Shown: positions 45,443 through 53,680, counted from the stretch's first letter. The stretch: 64,000 nt of DNA from Microtetraspora niveoalba (GCF_001570405.1 NZ_BBYM01000021.1:83892-147891); one strand, 5' to 3'. Made by a program: numbers and translations. Notes: generated by a model from the sequence alone, not told the origin.

Positions 45443-46747
45443 ATGAACTGGCTGTTCCTGGCCGGGTTCCTGGTCCTTTTCGTCGGCCTGCTCCTTTCCA
45501 TCGCGTTGCACGAGATCGGGCACCTCCTCCCCGCCAAGCTCTTCGGCGTACGCGTGACGCAGTACATGGTCGGCTTCGGCCCCACCCTGTGGTCGCGCAA
45601 GCGGGGCGAGACCGAATACGGCGTGAAGTGGCTTCCCTTCGGCGGATACATCCGCATGATCGGCATGTTGCCGCCCCGGCCGAGCGACGACCCCAACAAG
45701 CTGCGCAGCGTCTCGACCGGGCCATGGCAGGGTCTCATCGAGAACGCCAGGGCCGTCGCCTCCGAGGACATCCGCCCCGGCGACGAGACCCGCGTCTTCT
45801 ACCGCAAACCGTGGTGGCAGAAGGTCATCATCATGTTCGGCGGCCCGGCGATGAACTTCGTCCTGGCCTTCGCGCTGTTCTCGGTCGTTTTCATGGCCTT
45901 CGGCGTCCAGGTGTACAAGCCGGTCGTCTCCACGGTGTCCCAGTGCGTGGTGCCGGCCACCCAGGCCGAGCAGCGCGAGTGCCGGTCCGGGGATCCGGCT
46001 ACTCCGGCGGCCAGGGCCGGGCTGCTCCCGGGCGACCACATCGTCGCGGTCGGCGGGAAGCGGGTCGACTCGTGGGAGGCGGCCACCGCGCTGATCCGCG
46101 CGCACGGAGCCGGCCGCACCGACCTGGGCGTGGTCCGGGGCGGCAAGGAGATCACCGTCGGCGTGGACCTGATCGCGCAGGACCGCCCGTCCCCGGACGA
46201 CCCGGACAAGATCGAGAAGAACGTCGGCTTCCTCGGCGTCGCCCCGACGATCGTGATCGAGAAGCAGGGCCCGGGCTACGTCGTCAACCAGATGTGGGAC
46301 TTCACCCGGCGCACCGCCGTCGCCATGGTCAACATCCCCAAGAAGATGGTGGGCGTCTGGAACGCGGCCTTCTCAGGGGAGAAGCGCGACCCGAACGGGC
46401 CGGTCGGCATCGTCGGCGCCGGCCGGATCGGCGGCGAGATCGCCGCGTCGTCGGCCCCGCTGGAAAACAAGATCATGGTCTTCGTCAACCTGCTCGCGGG
46501 ACTCAACCTCGCCGTCGGCATGTTCAACCTCATCCCGCTGCTCCCGCTCGACGGCGGGCACATCGCGGGCGGCCTCTGGGAGGGGATCAAGCGCGGCTTC
46601 GCCCGGATCAGCCGCCGCCCCATGCCCGGGTACGTGGACGTCGCCAAGGCGCTGCCGCTCACGTACGCGATGGCGGCGCTGCTGCTGGTCATGGGCGGGC
46701 TGCTGGTCTACGCCGACCTGGTGAACCCCGTACGCCTGTCCGGCTGA
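45443..46747 (+). CDS. rip1: Site-2 intramembrane metalloprotease (RseP/Rip1)
   Basis: The protease cleaves membrane anti-sigma factors and similar substrates. The 434 residues have the zinc motif HEIGH (23-27) in the first membrane helix. A PDZ domain lies at ~190-270 (AGLLPGDHIVAVGGKRVDSWE), and the second catalytic motif NLIPLLPLDGGH, with the ligand Asp near residue 370, lies between the last helices. An extra cytosolic loop follows the first helix (GMLPPRPSDDPN). In other actinobacteria this gene is often followed by dxr/ispG; here an integrase remnant and a cell-wall gene follow. Confidence 0.93.
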   Translation: MNWLFLAGFLVLFVGLLLSIALHEIGHLLPAKLFGVRVTQYMVGFGPTLWSRKRGETEYGVKWLPFGGYIRMIGMLPPRPSDDPNKLRSVSTGPWQGLIENARAVASEDIRPGDETRVFYRKPWWQKVIIMFGGPAMNFVLAFALFSVVFMAFGVQVYKPVVSTVSQCVVPATQAEQRECRSGDPATPAARAGLLPGDHIVAVGGKRVDSWEAATALIRAHGAGRTDLGVVRGGKEITVGVDLIAQDRPSPDDPDKIEKNVGFLGVAPTIVIEKQGPGYVVNQMWDFTRRTAVAMVNIPKKMVGVWNAAFSGEKRDPNGPVGIVGAGRIGGEIAASSAPLENKIMVFVNLLAGLNLAVGMFNLIPLLPLDGGHIAGGLWEGIKRGFARISRRPMPGYVDVAKALPLTYAMAALLLVMGGLLVYADLVNPVRLSG

Positions 46748-46762
46748 CTCCGGACGGCGTGA

Positions 46763-46810
46763 GATCACGCGGGCGGGCGCGCCTCGGAGGCGGGGCGCGC
46801 CCGCGTGATC
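46763..46810 (+). terminator. Terminator after the site-2 protease gene
   Basis: A 13-bp stem GATCACGCGGGCG/CGCCCGCGTGATC has a GC-rich inner stem-loop and starts 15 bp after the stop codon. Confidence 0.75.
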
Positions 46811-46983
46811 GTGGGGGGTGGGGCGGTCACTCCGTACGGTGACGGTTGTGGCCTCGGGGTCGGGGCGTACGAAGCGCCGGATCAATGCGCAAGAAGGAAG
46901 GGGCGCCTCGCGCCCGGCTCCAACTCGGCAGGCTATCGGCTGGGCGACGGCGGGTGGACAATCAGGGCGCAAAGGCTGCCTGC

Positions 46984-47133
46984 CGTCCCTTGAAGGGCGG
47001 CAAGGTGCGAGATGTCCCGTTGCCGGAATGTGTCGCTCTATGGCTGTCGGCCCATATCGCCGCGTATCCGCCGGTTGAGCTGACGTTGCCATGGAAGACG
47101 CCCGAGGGGCCGGCGCACGCGGCCGTCCAGTGA
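46984..47133 (+). pseudogene. Tyrosine-recombinase (phage integrase) remnant
   Basis: A ~50-codon scrap reads LKGGKVRDVPLPECVALWL, then a TLPW-containing stretch. This matches the region just before the catalytic domain's middle in actinophage/ICE tyrosine integrases (KGGKxRDVPLP ... VTLPW). The catalytic R-H-R-Y residues are missing, and sequence before and after does not continue the gene in any frame. The surrounding 512-bp gap (46748-47259) otherwise holds only the upstream terminator. No att site or tRNA is adjacent. Confidence 0.6.
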
Positions 47134-47259
47134 GGACTACCGGATGCGGGTGGCCATCGAGAACGCGTGGTCTGGGGAAGCCGCCGCACCGTCGAGTGCC
47201 CTCGATGTGCCCTGAGTCGTCTGTCTGACCTTATAAGCGCGGATCACGGGCTCATCGGC

Positions 47260-48183
47260 CTAGTACATCGAGATGTGCACGTGGTCGTAGTGGTTGGCGG
47301 TGACGCCGCCCCGGTTCGACATCGGCCGCCAGCCGGGGCTGCCGAGGTTGTAGATCCGCTGCTGCCAGATCACGTACTTGACGCCCAGCTTGGCGCCGTT
47401 CTTGATCGCCCAGGCGGCGACGCTGTCGCCCAGGGCCTTCATGCCCGGGGTCGGCATGGACCCGCCCGAGCTCATCATGAAGTCGCAGGCGCGTCCGAGC
47501 GGATGCTCGCCGCCGTCGTTCTCGGCCCGATAGCAGCCGACCGTGAACTTCAGGTCGAAGTGCTTGGCGACCTGTGCCTTCATCAGGCGCGTCCGGGGGG
47601 TGATGTTGTCGCCGCCGGAGGGCAGCTCCGGAGCCCACCCGCCTCCGGTGAGCTTGCCCGGCGCCACCGGGATGAGTTGGTCGAGCTTGTTCTTGATGTC
47701 GGCGATCAGCTTCTCGGCGTCCTTGCGCTGCGCGGCGACCTGCTCGGAACGTGTCCTGATCTCCGTGATCAGGGCGGCCGCCGCGTCCGCCGCGGCCTTG
47801 CGCTCCGCCTTGAGCGTGGCGAACCGCGAGACGAGGACGGCCTGCTCGTCCTGGAGCTGGGTCAGCACGGCCGAGCCCTGCAGGTCCGGCATGCCGAGCA
47901 GGCCCAGGTCGTGCGTCTGGGTCTGGTAGCGCAGGCCCGCGATGCTCACCATCTCCTGTCGTGCGGCCTCGAAGTCGCTCTCCGCCTTGGCCAGCCGCTC
48001 CTTGGCGGCCTTCTCCGACCGCTGCGCTTCGGCGAGCTCGACCCGCTTGGCGTTGTAGTCGGTGATCAGCTTGTCGACCTTCGTGCGCAGCTCGGCGAGC
48101 TGCTTCTTCAGCTCGCTCTCACTCGGCTTGGGGGCGGCCGCGGCGGCGGACGCCGTACCGAGGACGAGGGCGGCGGCGGTCAT
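47260..48183 (-). CDS. Secreted coiled-coil protein with C-terminal peptidoglycan-associated-type domain
   Basis: The 307-residue product has a signal sequence ending in an Ala-rich stretch (TASAAAAAPKP), a long coiled coil (~22-165, LKKQLAELRTKVDKLITDYN onwards), then a C-terminal domain. The latter has GEHPLGRACDFMMSSGG and NHYDHVHISMY, with His/Asp pairs suggesting a metal-binding hydrolase-like fold as in resuscitation/NlpC-associated exported proteins. The ATG at 48183 lacks a basic n-region. An in-frame CTG at 48216, with GGAGAGGAG just upstream, would add LPRAFPAAVAA and give a better signal peptide. It sits directly under a c-di-AMP riboswitch, fitting a cell-wall role. Confidence 0.82.
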   Translation of the reverse strand: MTAAALVLGTASAAAAAPKPSESELKKQLAELRTKVDKLITDYNAKRVELAEAQRSEKAAKERLAKAESDFEAARQEMVSIAGLRYQTQTHDLGLLGMPDLQGSAVLTQLQDEQAVLVSRFATLKAERKAAADAAAALITEIRTRSEQVAAQRKDAEKLIADIKNKLDQLIPVAPGKLTGGGWAPELPSGGDNITPRTRLMKAQVAKHFDLKFTVGCYRAENDGGEHPLGRACDFMMSSGGSMPTPGMKALGDSVAAWAIKNGAKLGVKYVIWQQRIYNLGSPGWRPMSNRGGVTANHYDHVHISMY

Positions 48184-48235
48184 AGCGGCGACGGCGGCCG
48201 GGAACGCGCGGGGCAGAGCCCACTCCTCTCCATCT

Positions 48236-48412
48236 GCCGGCCGGGTTAGCTGACGGGTTCGGGCTGGAGAAGCCCGGGCACTGGCGTGCCTTCACCCCAG
48301 GTGCACGGCGCCCGTCCCGGAACGGGACGAGGTCGCCACAACGTCGTGGGTCCCCGGCTCCCGGGCGGGGCGCCCGGGATTAGGCGGCACCGGCTGTGAC
48401 AGCCGGTGCGAT
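48236..48412 (-). promoter_or_regulatory. c-di-AMP (ydaO/yuaA) riboswitch
   Basis: Read on the minus strand, the leader of the secreted coiled-coil gene contains ydaO-class landmarks in order. These are CACCGGCTGTCACAGCCGGTG near the 5' end, GGGAGCCGGGGACCCA, CACCTGGGGTGAA, and GCCCGAACCCGTCAGCTAAC near the 3' end. The last is the most diagnostic element of this class. The element ends ~20-50 bases before the start codon. In actinobacteria this class turns off cell-wall remodelling genes when c-di-AMP is high; that outcome here is inferred from family knowledge. Confidence 0.88.
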
Positions 48413-48468
48413 GGATAGTAGTGGTAAAAAAGGGTTGATTGCTACCTAAAGTTGCAACGCATACGAGA

Positions 48469-49530
48469 TCAAGTCGTTACCCAAGATTCGCGGAGCATCC
48501 GGGCGGCCTCCTCGGGGGTCACGTCGTTGACGAACGCCCCCATCGCCGACTCCGACCCCGCCAGATACTTCAGCTTGTCCGGCGCCCTCCGGATGCTGAA
48601 GAGCTGGAGGTGGAGGTGGGCCAGGTCCCGCCGGTACGCCACCGGAGCCTGGTGCCAGGCGGCGACGTACGGCATGGCCGTCCCGAACAGCGCGTCGAGG
48701 CGGCGCAGCACCCCGGTGTAGAGCGGCCCGAAGGCGGCGCGCTCGTCCGCGTCGAGCGCGGGCAGGTCCGGCACCCGCCGATGCGGATAGACGTGGACCT
48801 CGAACGGATAGCGGGCGGCCGCGGGCACGAACGCCGTCCAGTGCTCGTTGGCGGCCACCACCCTCGGCCCCACCCGCTCGGCGGCCAGCACGTCCGCGAA
48901 GAGGTTCCCGCCCCGGTGCCGCGCCGCCACATCCAGCATGTGCCGCGTCCGCGGGGTCACGTACGGATAGGCGTAGATCTGGCCGTGCGGGTGGGGGAGC
49001 GTGATCCCGATCTCCGCGCCCCTGTTCTCGAAGCAGAAGACCTGCTCCACCCCCGGCATCGCGGACAGCTCGGCCGTGCGGTCGGCCCACGCGTCGAGGA
49101 CGAGCTCCACCTGTTCCGGGCTGAGCGAGCCGAAGGACGCGTCGTGGTCGGCGGTGAAGCAGACCACCTCGCACCGCCCGACGCCCGGCCGCGCCGCGCT
49201 CAGCCCGCCCGGGTCGGGGAAGTCGCCGTGCGCGAAGCTGAACGAGGGGAACCGGTTCTCGAAGACCGCGACGTCGTACTCCGAGGGGATCTCCGAGCCG
49301 GGGTGGGCGGGGCAGAGCGGGCACTCGTCCGCCGCCGGCAGGTGCGTCCTGGTCTGGCGGTGCCCGGCGACGGCGACCCACTCGTCCATCAGCGGGTCGT
49401 AGCGCATCTGCGAGGCGGGCGGGCGCGGCGGAAGGTCGCGCGGGTCCACCGCGCCGCGGTCGGCGTCGTCCCGCCGGTCGTAGTAGAACAGCTCGCGCCC
49501 GTCGGCCAGGCGGGTGATCGTGCGCTTCAC
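48469..49530 (-). CDS. galT: Galactose-1-phosphate uridylyltransferase GalT
   Basis: The enzyme transfers UMP between UDP-glucose and galactose-1-P in the Leloir pathway. GTG 49530 overlaps the deoR stop (GTGA), giving 353 residues. CPLCPAHPGSE holds the zinc-binding Cys pair, FENRFPSFSF is conserved, and the active site is GITLPHPHGQIYAYPY with the nucleophile His in HPH (~178-180). The later HLHLQLFSIRR motif is also typical. Neither galK nor galE is adjacent, so the operon here is only deoR-galT. Confidence 0.93.
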   Translation of the reverse strand: MKRTITRLADGRELFYYDRRDDADRGAVDPRDLPPRPPASQMRYDPLMDEWVAVAGHRQTRTHLPAADECPLCPAHPGSEIPSEYDVAVFENRFPSFSFAHGDFPDPGGLSAARPGVGRCEVVCFTADHDASFGSLSPEQVELVLDAWADRTAELSAMPGVEQVFCFENRGAEIGITLPHPHGQIYAYPYVTPRTRHMLDVAARHRGGNLFADVLAAERVGPRVVAANEHWTAFVPAAARYPFEVHVYPHRRVPDLPALDADERAAFGPLYTGVLRRLDALFGTAMPYVAAWHQAPVAYRRDLAHLHLQLFSIRRAPDKLKYLAGSESAMGAFVNDVTPEEAARMLRESWVTT

Positions 49531-50333
49531 CGGGCCTGGTCCTCCCGCTCGCCGGCGCCGGACGGATCGGCCAGCAGCAGCTCGCCGACGTGCTCCGACA
49601 GCTCCTCGCGGGCCTGGGCCGGCAGGCCGGTGTCGCTCACCACGGCATGGGCCTGGTCGAGCCGGGCGATCGTGCTGATGCCGATCGTGTCCCACTTGGT
49701 GTGGTCGGCCAGGACGACCAGCCGCTGCGCCGACCCGACCAGCTCGCGGTCGGTCTCGGCCTCCAGCAGGTTGGGCGTCGTGAACCCCGCCCGCACGCTC
49801 ATCCCGTGTACGCCAAGGAGCAGCACGTCGACGTTCATCGAGCGGACGGCGGCGACCGCGACCGGGCCGACCAGCGCGTCGGAGGGTGTGCGCACGCCGC
49901 CGACCAGCACCACGGTCTGGTCGGGCCGCCCGCCCCGGTGGAACACGTCGGCCACCTTCAGCGAGTTGGTGACCACGGTCAGTTCGGGCACGTCGGCGAG
50001 ATGCCGTGCGACCGTCCACGTGGTGGTTCCCGCCGACAACGCCACCGAGCTGCCCGGGCGGACGAGGCGCGCGGCCCGGCGGGCGATGGCCTCCTTCTCG
50101 GCCTGCTGCCGGGCCGACTTGGCGGCGAACCCCGGCTCCTCCGTCGAGCCGGCCCCGGCGATCGTGGCCCCTCCGTGCACCTTCTCGATGAGCCCGCGTT
50201 CCGCGAGCACCTCCAGGTCGCGACGGATCGTCATGTCGGAGACGCCGAGATCCCGGACCAGCTCCGCCACACGCGCGCCGCCGGTCCTGCGGATCCGCTC
50301 CAGGATCGCCTGCTGCCGTAGCTGGGCGAGCAT
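49527..50333 (-). CDS. DeoR-family transcriptional regulator
   Basis: The 268-residue regulator starts at ATG 50333. The N-terminal DeoR winged HTH is RQQAILERIRRTGGARVAELVRDLGVSDMTIRRDLEVLAERGLIEKVHGGA (helix 3 at VSDMTIRRDL). The C-terminal DeoRC sugar-phosphate-binding domain has SSVALSAGTTTWTVARHL, VVTNSL and LADHTKWD. It is translationally coupled to galT, so it likely represses galT in response to a sugar phosphate. Candidate operators lie just upstream. Confidence 0.92.
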   Translation of the reverse strand: MLAQLRQQAILERIRRTGGARVAELVRDLGVSDMTIRRDLEVLAERGLIEKVHGGATIAGAGSTEEPGFAAKSARQQAEKEAIARRAARLVRPGSSVALSAGTTTWTVARHLADVPELTVVTNSLKVADVFHRGGRPDQTVVLVGGVRTPSDALVGPVAVAAVRSMNVDVLLLGVHGMSVRAGFTTPNLLEAETDRELVGSAQRLVVLADHTKWDTIGISTIARLDQAHAVVSDTGLPAQAREELSEHVGELLLADPSGAGEREDQAR

Positions 50334-50339
50334 CACCAC

Positions 50340-50400
50340 TCCAATCAACAGATTCCAACAAACTATGCCACAGATAGCGCGCGACCATGTTTGAACATGG
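50340..50400 (-). promoter_or_regulatory. Candidate deoR-galT operator/promoter region
   Basis: The region contains two CAACA direct repeats ten bases apart (50346 and 50356; TGTTG on the transcribed strand) and a perfect 7-bp inverted repeat CCATGTT-TG-AACATGG at 50385-50400. It is much A/T-richer than its surroundings. DeoR-family proteins often bind such repeats near their own promoter. Assignment is positional. Confidence 0.4.
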
Positions 50401-50483
50401 GGATATGAATGGCGGCGCTGTACGCCACGGGCCGCCCTGATGAAGAGTGAGGGCACCAGCCGTACGACGAAAGGCGGTCCGAC

Positions 50484-50561
50484 ATGGGCAAGCGAGCGCG
50501 CAAGTCGAAGGCACGGAAGAAGAAGCAGGCCAATCACGGCAAGCGGCCCACCGGTCGGTAG
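50484..50561 (+). CDS. Actinobacterial 50S ribosomal protein bL37
   Basis: The 25-residue, extremely basic peptide begins MGKRARKSKARKKK and continues QANHGKRPTGR. The NHGKRP ending and Lys/Arg pattern resemble the 24-residue bL37 seen in mycobacterial ribosome structures, where it lies in the 50S near the polymerase-of-peptide core; I rely on memory for that comparison. ATG 50484 has AAAGG upstream with eight-base spacing. A strong terminator follows 35 bp after the stop. Divergent from deoR. Genes this small are usually missed by gene callers. Confidence 0.72.
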   Translation: MGKRARKSKARKKKQANHGKRPTGR

Positions 50562-50595
50562 GGGCGCGTTCCGAGCGGCCTCCGCCGCTCGGGCC

Positions 50596-50639
50596 CCGGC
50601 GGGCGGGCACGGGTGCCCCGGGGCCACCCCGCCCGCCGG
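50596..50639 (+). terminator. Terminator after the bL37 gene
   Basis: A 12-bp perfect stem CCGGCGGGCGGG/CCCGCCCGCCGG encloses a smaller inner stem. It also lies 27 bp past the convergent (-) gene stop, so it may act both ways. Confidence 0.7.
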
Positions 50640-50665
50640 CGCCTCGCCGGGTCTCTCCGAGGGCG

Positions 50666-51361
50666 TCAGCCCGTACGACGGCCCCTCCGCGGGAAGTCGG
50701 CGGCCGCCGCCGTCAGCAGGCCGGCGACCATCAGCACCCGCATCCCGGTGTCGGGAAAGCGCGTCATCGTGTCGAAGTACTGCTCGGCGGCCACCAGATC
50801 GAGCCCGTGCGACGCCACAGTGCTCATGTAGACGCTCCTCGCCATGGAGAGCACGACCGCGAGCGCCAGCGTGCAGGCGGCGACCCCCAGACCGGCCGCC
50901 AGCGCGGCCCTGCGGCGGCAGGGCGTCAGCAGGAACCCGGTCGCCAGCAGCGTCGCCGACGCCGCGGGAAGGATCCAGCCGAGCGACGTGTACGCGAACC
51001 GGCCGGTCGTGATCGCCCGCAGCCCCTTGCGCGCCACCCTGCCGGCGTCGATCCACAGGCCCTGGTAGACGGCGCTGCGCGACAGGCGCGGCATCCTCTC
51101 GTCCACCAGGCTTCTGACGTGGTCCAGCTTCACGTCGAGCTCGATCGGGAGCCCGCGCTGTTCGAGTGCGGCGGCCGCCTCGTCCACGCTCCACACCTCG
51201 CCCGCCGTCCACACGGCGACCATGGCGACCGGCGCGAGCGCGCACCCCAGAGCGATCAGGAGGATCGCGACCGCCGACGCGATATGGCGGCACGGACGGC
51301 GTGACGCCGCGAGCTGCCGGCGCAGGCGGAACAGCTCGGCGTGCACGTCCGTGTCGCTCAC
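50666..51361 (-). CDS. Hypothetical membrane protein
   Basis: The 231-residue protein starts at GTG 51361 after GGGGGGAGC. A charged N-terminus (VHAELFRLRRQLAASRR) precedes a membrane helix (ASAVAILLIALGCALAPVAMVAVW). An extracytoplasmic loop of ~85 residues (WSVDEAAAALEQRGLPIELDV to ARKGLRAITTGRFAYTS) and three more hydrophobic helices follow. The topology resembles small actinomycete membrane proteins of unknown role near PP2C phosphatases. No recognised family. Confidence 0.7.
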   Translation of the reverse strand: MSDTDVHAELFRLRRQLAASRRPCRHIASAVAILLIALGCALAPVAMVAVWTAGEVWSVDEAAAALEQRGLPIELDVKLDHVRSLVDERMPRLSRSAVYQGLWIDAGRVARKGLRAITTGRFAYTSLGWILPAASATLLATGFLLTPCRRRAALAAGLGVAACTLALAVVLSMARSVYMSTVASHGLDLVAAEQYFDTMTRFPDTGMRVLMVAGLLTAAAADFPRRGRRTG

Positions 51362-51450
51362 ACCACCGCTCCCCCCGTACGGCAGGCGTCTTCGGGGGAA
51401 GATACCCCCGGCGACGGAGGGCCCCGGGAAACGGCCGGTCAAGAAGCGGT

Positions 51451-53184
51451 TCAGGGGAGACGCTGCTCCACCCAGACGATCTTGCCCTGGGGAGTGGGCC
51501 GGGTTCCCCACCGGTACGCGAAGCGCTTGATCAGCAGCAGCCCGCGCCCGGTGTCGTCGTCGAGGGCCGGCGAACGCGGCGCCGGGGCCGTCGACGAGCC
51601 GTCGGAGACCTCGCAGACCAGGGTCCTGCCGCGCAGCAGGCGCAGCTCGATCGGGGGCCACCCGTGCTTGAGCGCGTTGGTGACCATCTCGCTGACGATC
51701 AGCTCGGTGGTGTCGGCCAGCCCCGCCAGGCCCCACGCCGCCAGGGTGTTCCGTACGAACCGGCGGGCCGTGCGGACGAACCGCGGATCGTCCGAGAGCG
51801 GGAACGACGCCATCTCGTCCGGGTCGAGATCGCGGACCCTGGCCAGCAGCAGGGCGATGTCGTCGCGCTCGTGCCCGGGCCGCTGGCTGTTGATGGTCAG
51901 GTCGCACATGTCCTCGAGGTCCTGCAGCGGCCCCGCGAGCAGGTGGCGCAGCGCCATGATCCCCGCGTCGATGTCCCGGCGCCTGCTCTCCACCAGCCCG
52001 TCCGTGTAGAGGGCGAGGACGCTGCCGGCGGGGAGCGTCAGCTCCCGCGTCTCCAGCGGCTCGCTGCCGATGCCGAGGGGCAGCCCCGGGGGCATCTCGA
52101 TGATCTCGGTCGACCGGTCGGGGTGGAGCAGGATCGGCGGCACGTGCCCGGCGCGCGCGATCGAGCAGTCGCGCGTGATCGGGTCGTACACGGCGTACAC
52201 GCAGGTCGCGATCTGCGTGGGGTCGAGGTCCTGGCTCATCAGGTTGAGCCGGAACAGCACCTCGTCGGGCGGCAGGTCCAGGCTGGCCAGCGTGCGCGCC
52301 GCCGTCCGGAGCTGGCCCATCGTCGCCGCGGCTCTGGTGCCGTGCCCCATGACGTCGCCGACCACGAGCGCGGAGCGGCATCCGGGCAGGGGGATCACGT
52401 CGTACCAGTCGCCGCCCACGCCCATCAGGTCGCTGGCCGGGAGGTACCTGGAGGCGATCTCCATGCCGAGCGGATGGGGCAGCTCGGCGGGCAGCAGGCT
52501 GCTCTGCAGGGTCAGGGCGGTCCGGCGCTCACGGGTGTACAGCAGGGCGTTGTCGACGCAGACGGCGGTCCGCGCGGCGAGTTCCTCGGCCACCGCGACG
52601 TCCTGCTCCTCGAACGCCTCACCGCCCGGCCGTCGGGTGAAGACCGCGCATCCCAGCACCCGGCCGCGCGCGCTCAGCGGGACGGCGAGGAAGGACGTGC
52701 CGGTGAGCAGGGCCGCGACCACGCTCTCCCGGTCGAGGCCGCCGCCGATCAGCCGGGCCGTGTCGGGATCCATCTGCGGATACATGAGCGGAGTGCCGGT
52801 CGCCATGCACTGGGCGTGGGGGAGCTCCGGGCGATAGGTCGTCACCTCGTCGAGCGGGATGGCGCGCACCCACGCTTGAGCGTCGTGGTCCGCGACCGCG
52901 AGGGCCACCCGCCGGACCAGCGCGGTCCCGTCCTCCGAGCGGGACGGGAACTCGCCGTCGACGACCAGCCGGTCGTGGATCAGGATCTCCGCGGTGTCGG
53001 CGAAGCGCGGAACGGCGACGTCCATGAGCTCGCGGCTCGTCTCCACGAGATCCAGGGTGGTGCCGATGCGGCGGCTCGCCTCGTTCAGGAAGGTCAGCCG
53101 CTCGTTCGCCGAGACCGCACTGCTCCGGCGCCACTCGGACTGGTTGCCCTCTGCGGGATCCTTGATCAGGCAGTTGCGGTTCAA
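51451..53184 (-). CDS. GAF-PP2C-HATPase regulatory phosphatase (SpoIIE/RsbU type)
   Basis: The multidomain partner-switching protein has a GAF sensor (~20-185), a SpoIIE-type PP2C (~195-410) and a C-terminal HATPase_c anti-sigma-like kinase domain (~440-575). The PP2C shows LMGVGGDWYDV, VVGDVMGHGTRAAA, ARAGHVPPILL and ALYTDGLVESR. The HATPase shows ELIVSEMVTNALKHG (N-box) and DDDTGRGLLLIKRFA. TTG 53184 is preferred: GGGAGAG lies eight bases upstream; longer frames upstream are weaker. The length is 577 residues. Combining phosphatase and kinase domains in one chain is common in streptomycetes. Target anti-anti-sigma factor unknown. Confidence 0.85.
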   Translation of the reverse strand: MNRNCLIKDPAEGNQSEWRRSSAVSANERLTFLNEASRRIGTTLDLVETSRELMDVAVPRFADTAEILIHDRLVVDGEFPSRSEDGTALVRRVALAVADHDAQAWVRAIPLDEVTTYRPELPHAQCMATGTPLMYPQMDPDTARLIGGGLDRESVVAALLTGTSFLAVPLSARGRVLGCAVFTRRPGGEAFEEQDVAVAEELAARTAVCVDNALLYTRERRTALTLQSSLLPAELPHPLGMEIASRYLPASDLMGVGGDWYDVIPLPGCRSALVVGDVMGHGTRAAATMGQLRTAARTLASLDLPPDEVLFRLNLMSQDLDPTQIATCVYAVYDPITRDCSIARAGHVPPILLHPDRSTEIIEMPPGLPLGIGSEPLETRELTLPAGSVLALYTDGLVESRRRDIDAGIMALRHLLAGPLQDLEDMCDLTINSQRPGHERDDIALLLARVRDLDPDEMASFPLSDDPRFVRTARRFVRNTLAAWGLAGLADTTELIVSEMVTNALKHGWPPIELRLLRGRTLVCEVSDGSSTAPAPRSPALDDDTGRGLLLIKRFAYRWGTRPTPQGKIVWVEQRLP

Positions 53185-53353
53185 ATCCGTTTCTCTCCGG
53201 GAGGCAGAAGATGCCCCCGAATCGTAAAGAGAAGATCCGCCGCATTTCAGGTGTTTGCCAGATGACGGGTCCGGGTAGTCGCGGCGAACGTTCCCACTCC
53301 CCATGCGGCCGGCGTACCGGCGGTGTCACGGCAAGGCGGCCGGACACGGAAGA

Positions 53354-53379
53354 GGCCGCCTCCGATGCCGGAGGCGGCC
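53354..53379 (-). terminator. tRNA-Pro terminator
   Basis: A perfect 11-bp stem GGCCGCCTCCG/CGGAGGCGGCC with ATGC loop begins 20 bases after the tRNA-Pro 3' end. Confidence 0.75.
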
Positions 53380-53398
53380 GTCACGCTGCGGAAACCTG

Positions 53399-53472
53399 TC
53401 GGGGCGACAGGATTTGAACCTGCGACTTCTTGCTCCCAAAGCAAGCGCGCTACCAAGCTGCGCCACGCCCCG
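53399..53472 (-). tRNA. tRNA-Pro(TGG)
   Basis: On the minus strand the cloverleaf is complete. The acceptor CGGGGCG pairs with CGCCCCG, the D arm has GCGCAGCTTGGTAGCGC, the anticodon arm is CTTGC-TTTGGGA-GCAAG with TGG at 34-36, and the T arm is GCAGGTTCAAATCCTGT. The discriminator is A, and 3' CCA is not encoded. Followed by its own terminator. Confidence 0.95.
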
Positions 53473-53561
53473 CGGCGTCGGTTGCGCGAGCGCTCCGGAA
53501 CTCCGGTACGCTTACGCCCTGACGACCGGATGAAGTCTAGACCAGATGAAGACCGGCGCGC

Positions 53562-53632
53562 GCGGACGTAGCTCAATGGTAGAGCCCCAGTCTTCCAAAC
53601 TGGCTACGCGGGTTCGATTCCCGTCGTCCGCT
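53562..53632 (+). tRNA. tRNA-Gly(TCC)
   Basis: The 71-nt gene has acceptor GCGGACG paired with CGTCCGC, D arm GCTCAATGGTAGAGC, anticodon arm CCAGT-CTTCCAA-ACTGG (anticodon TCC) and T arm GCGGGTTCGATTCCCGT. The discriminator is T and no CCA is encoded. It is divergent from tRNA-Pro, 89 bp apart. Confidence 0.96.
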
Positions 53633-53644
53633 CTGTTCGACACA

Positions 53645-53680
53645 AAGGCCAGGTCAACCGGCATCGGTTGGCCTGGCCTT
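53645..53680 (+). terminator. tRNA-Gly terminator
   Basis: A 16-bp stem AAGGCCAGGTCAACCG/CGGTTGGCCTGGCCTT (one G-U pair) with a 4-nt GCAT loop starts 13 bases after the tRNA. Confidence 0.85.

Noticed and set aside
53399..53632. tRNA pair as an integration hotspot
   Set aside because: No integrase, no duplicated tRNA 3' end and no foreign cargo nearby.
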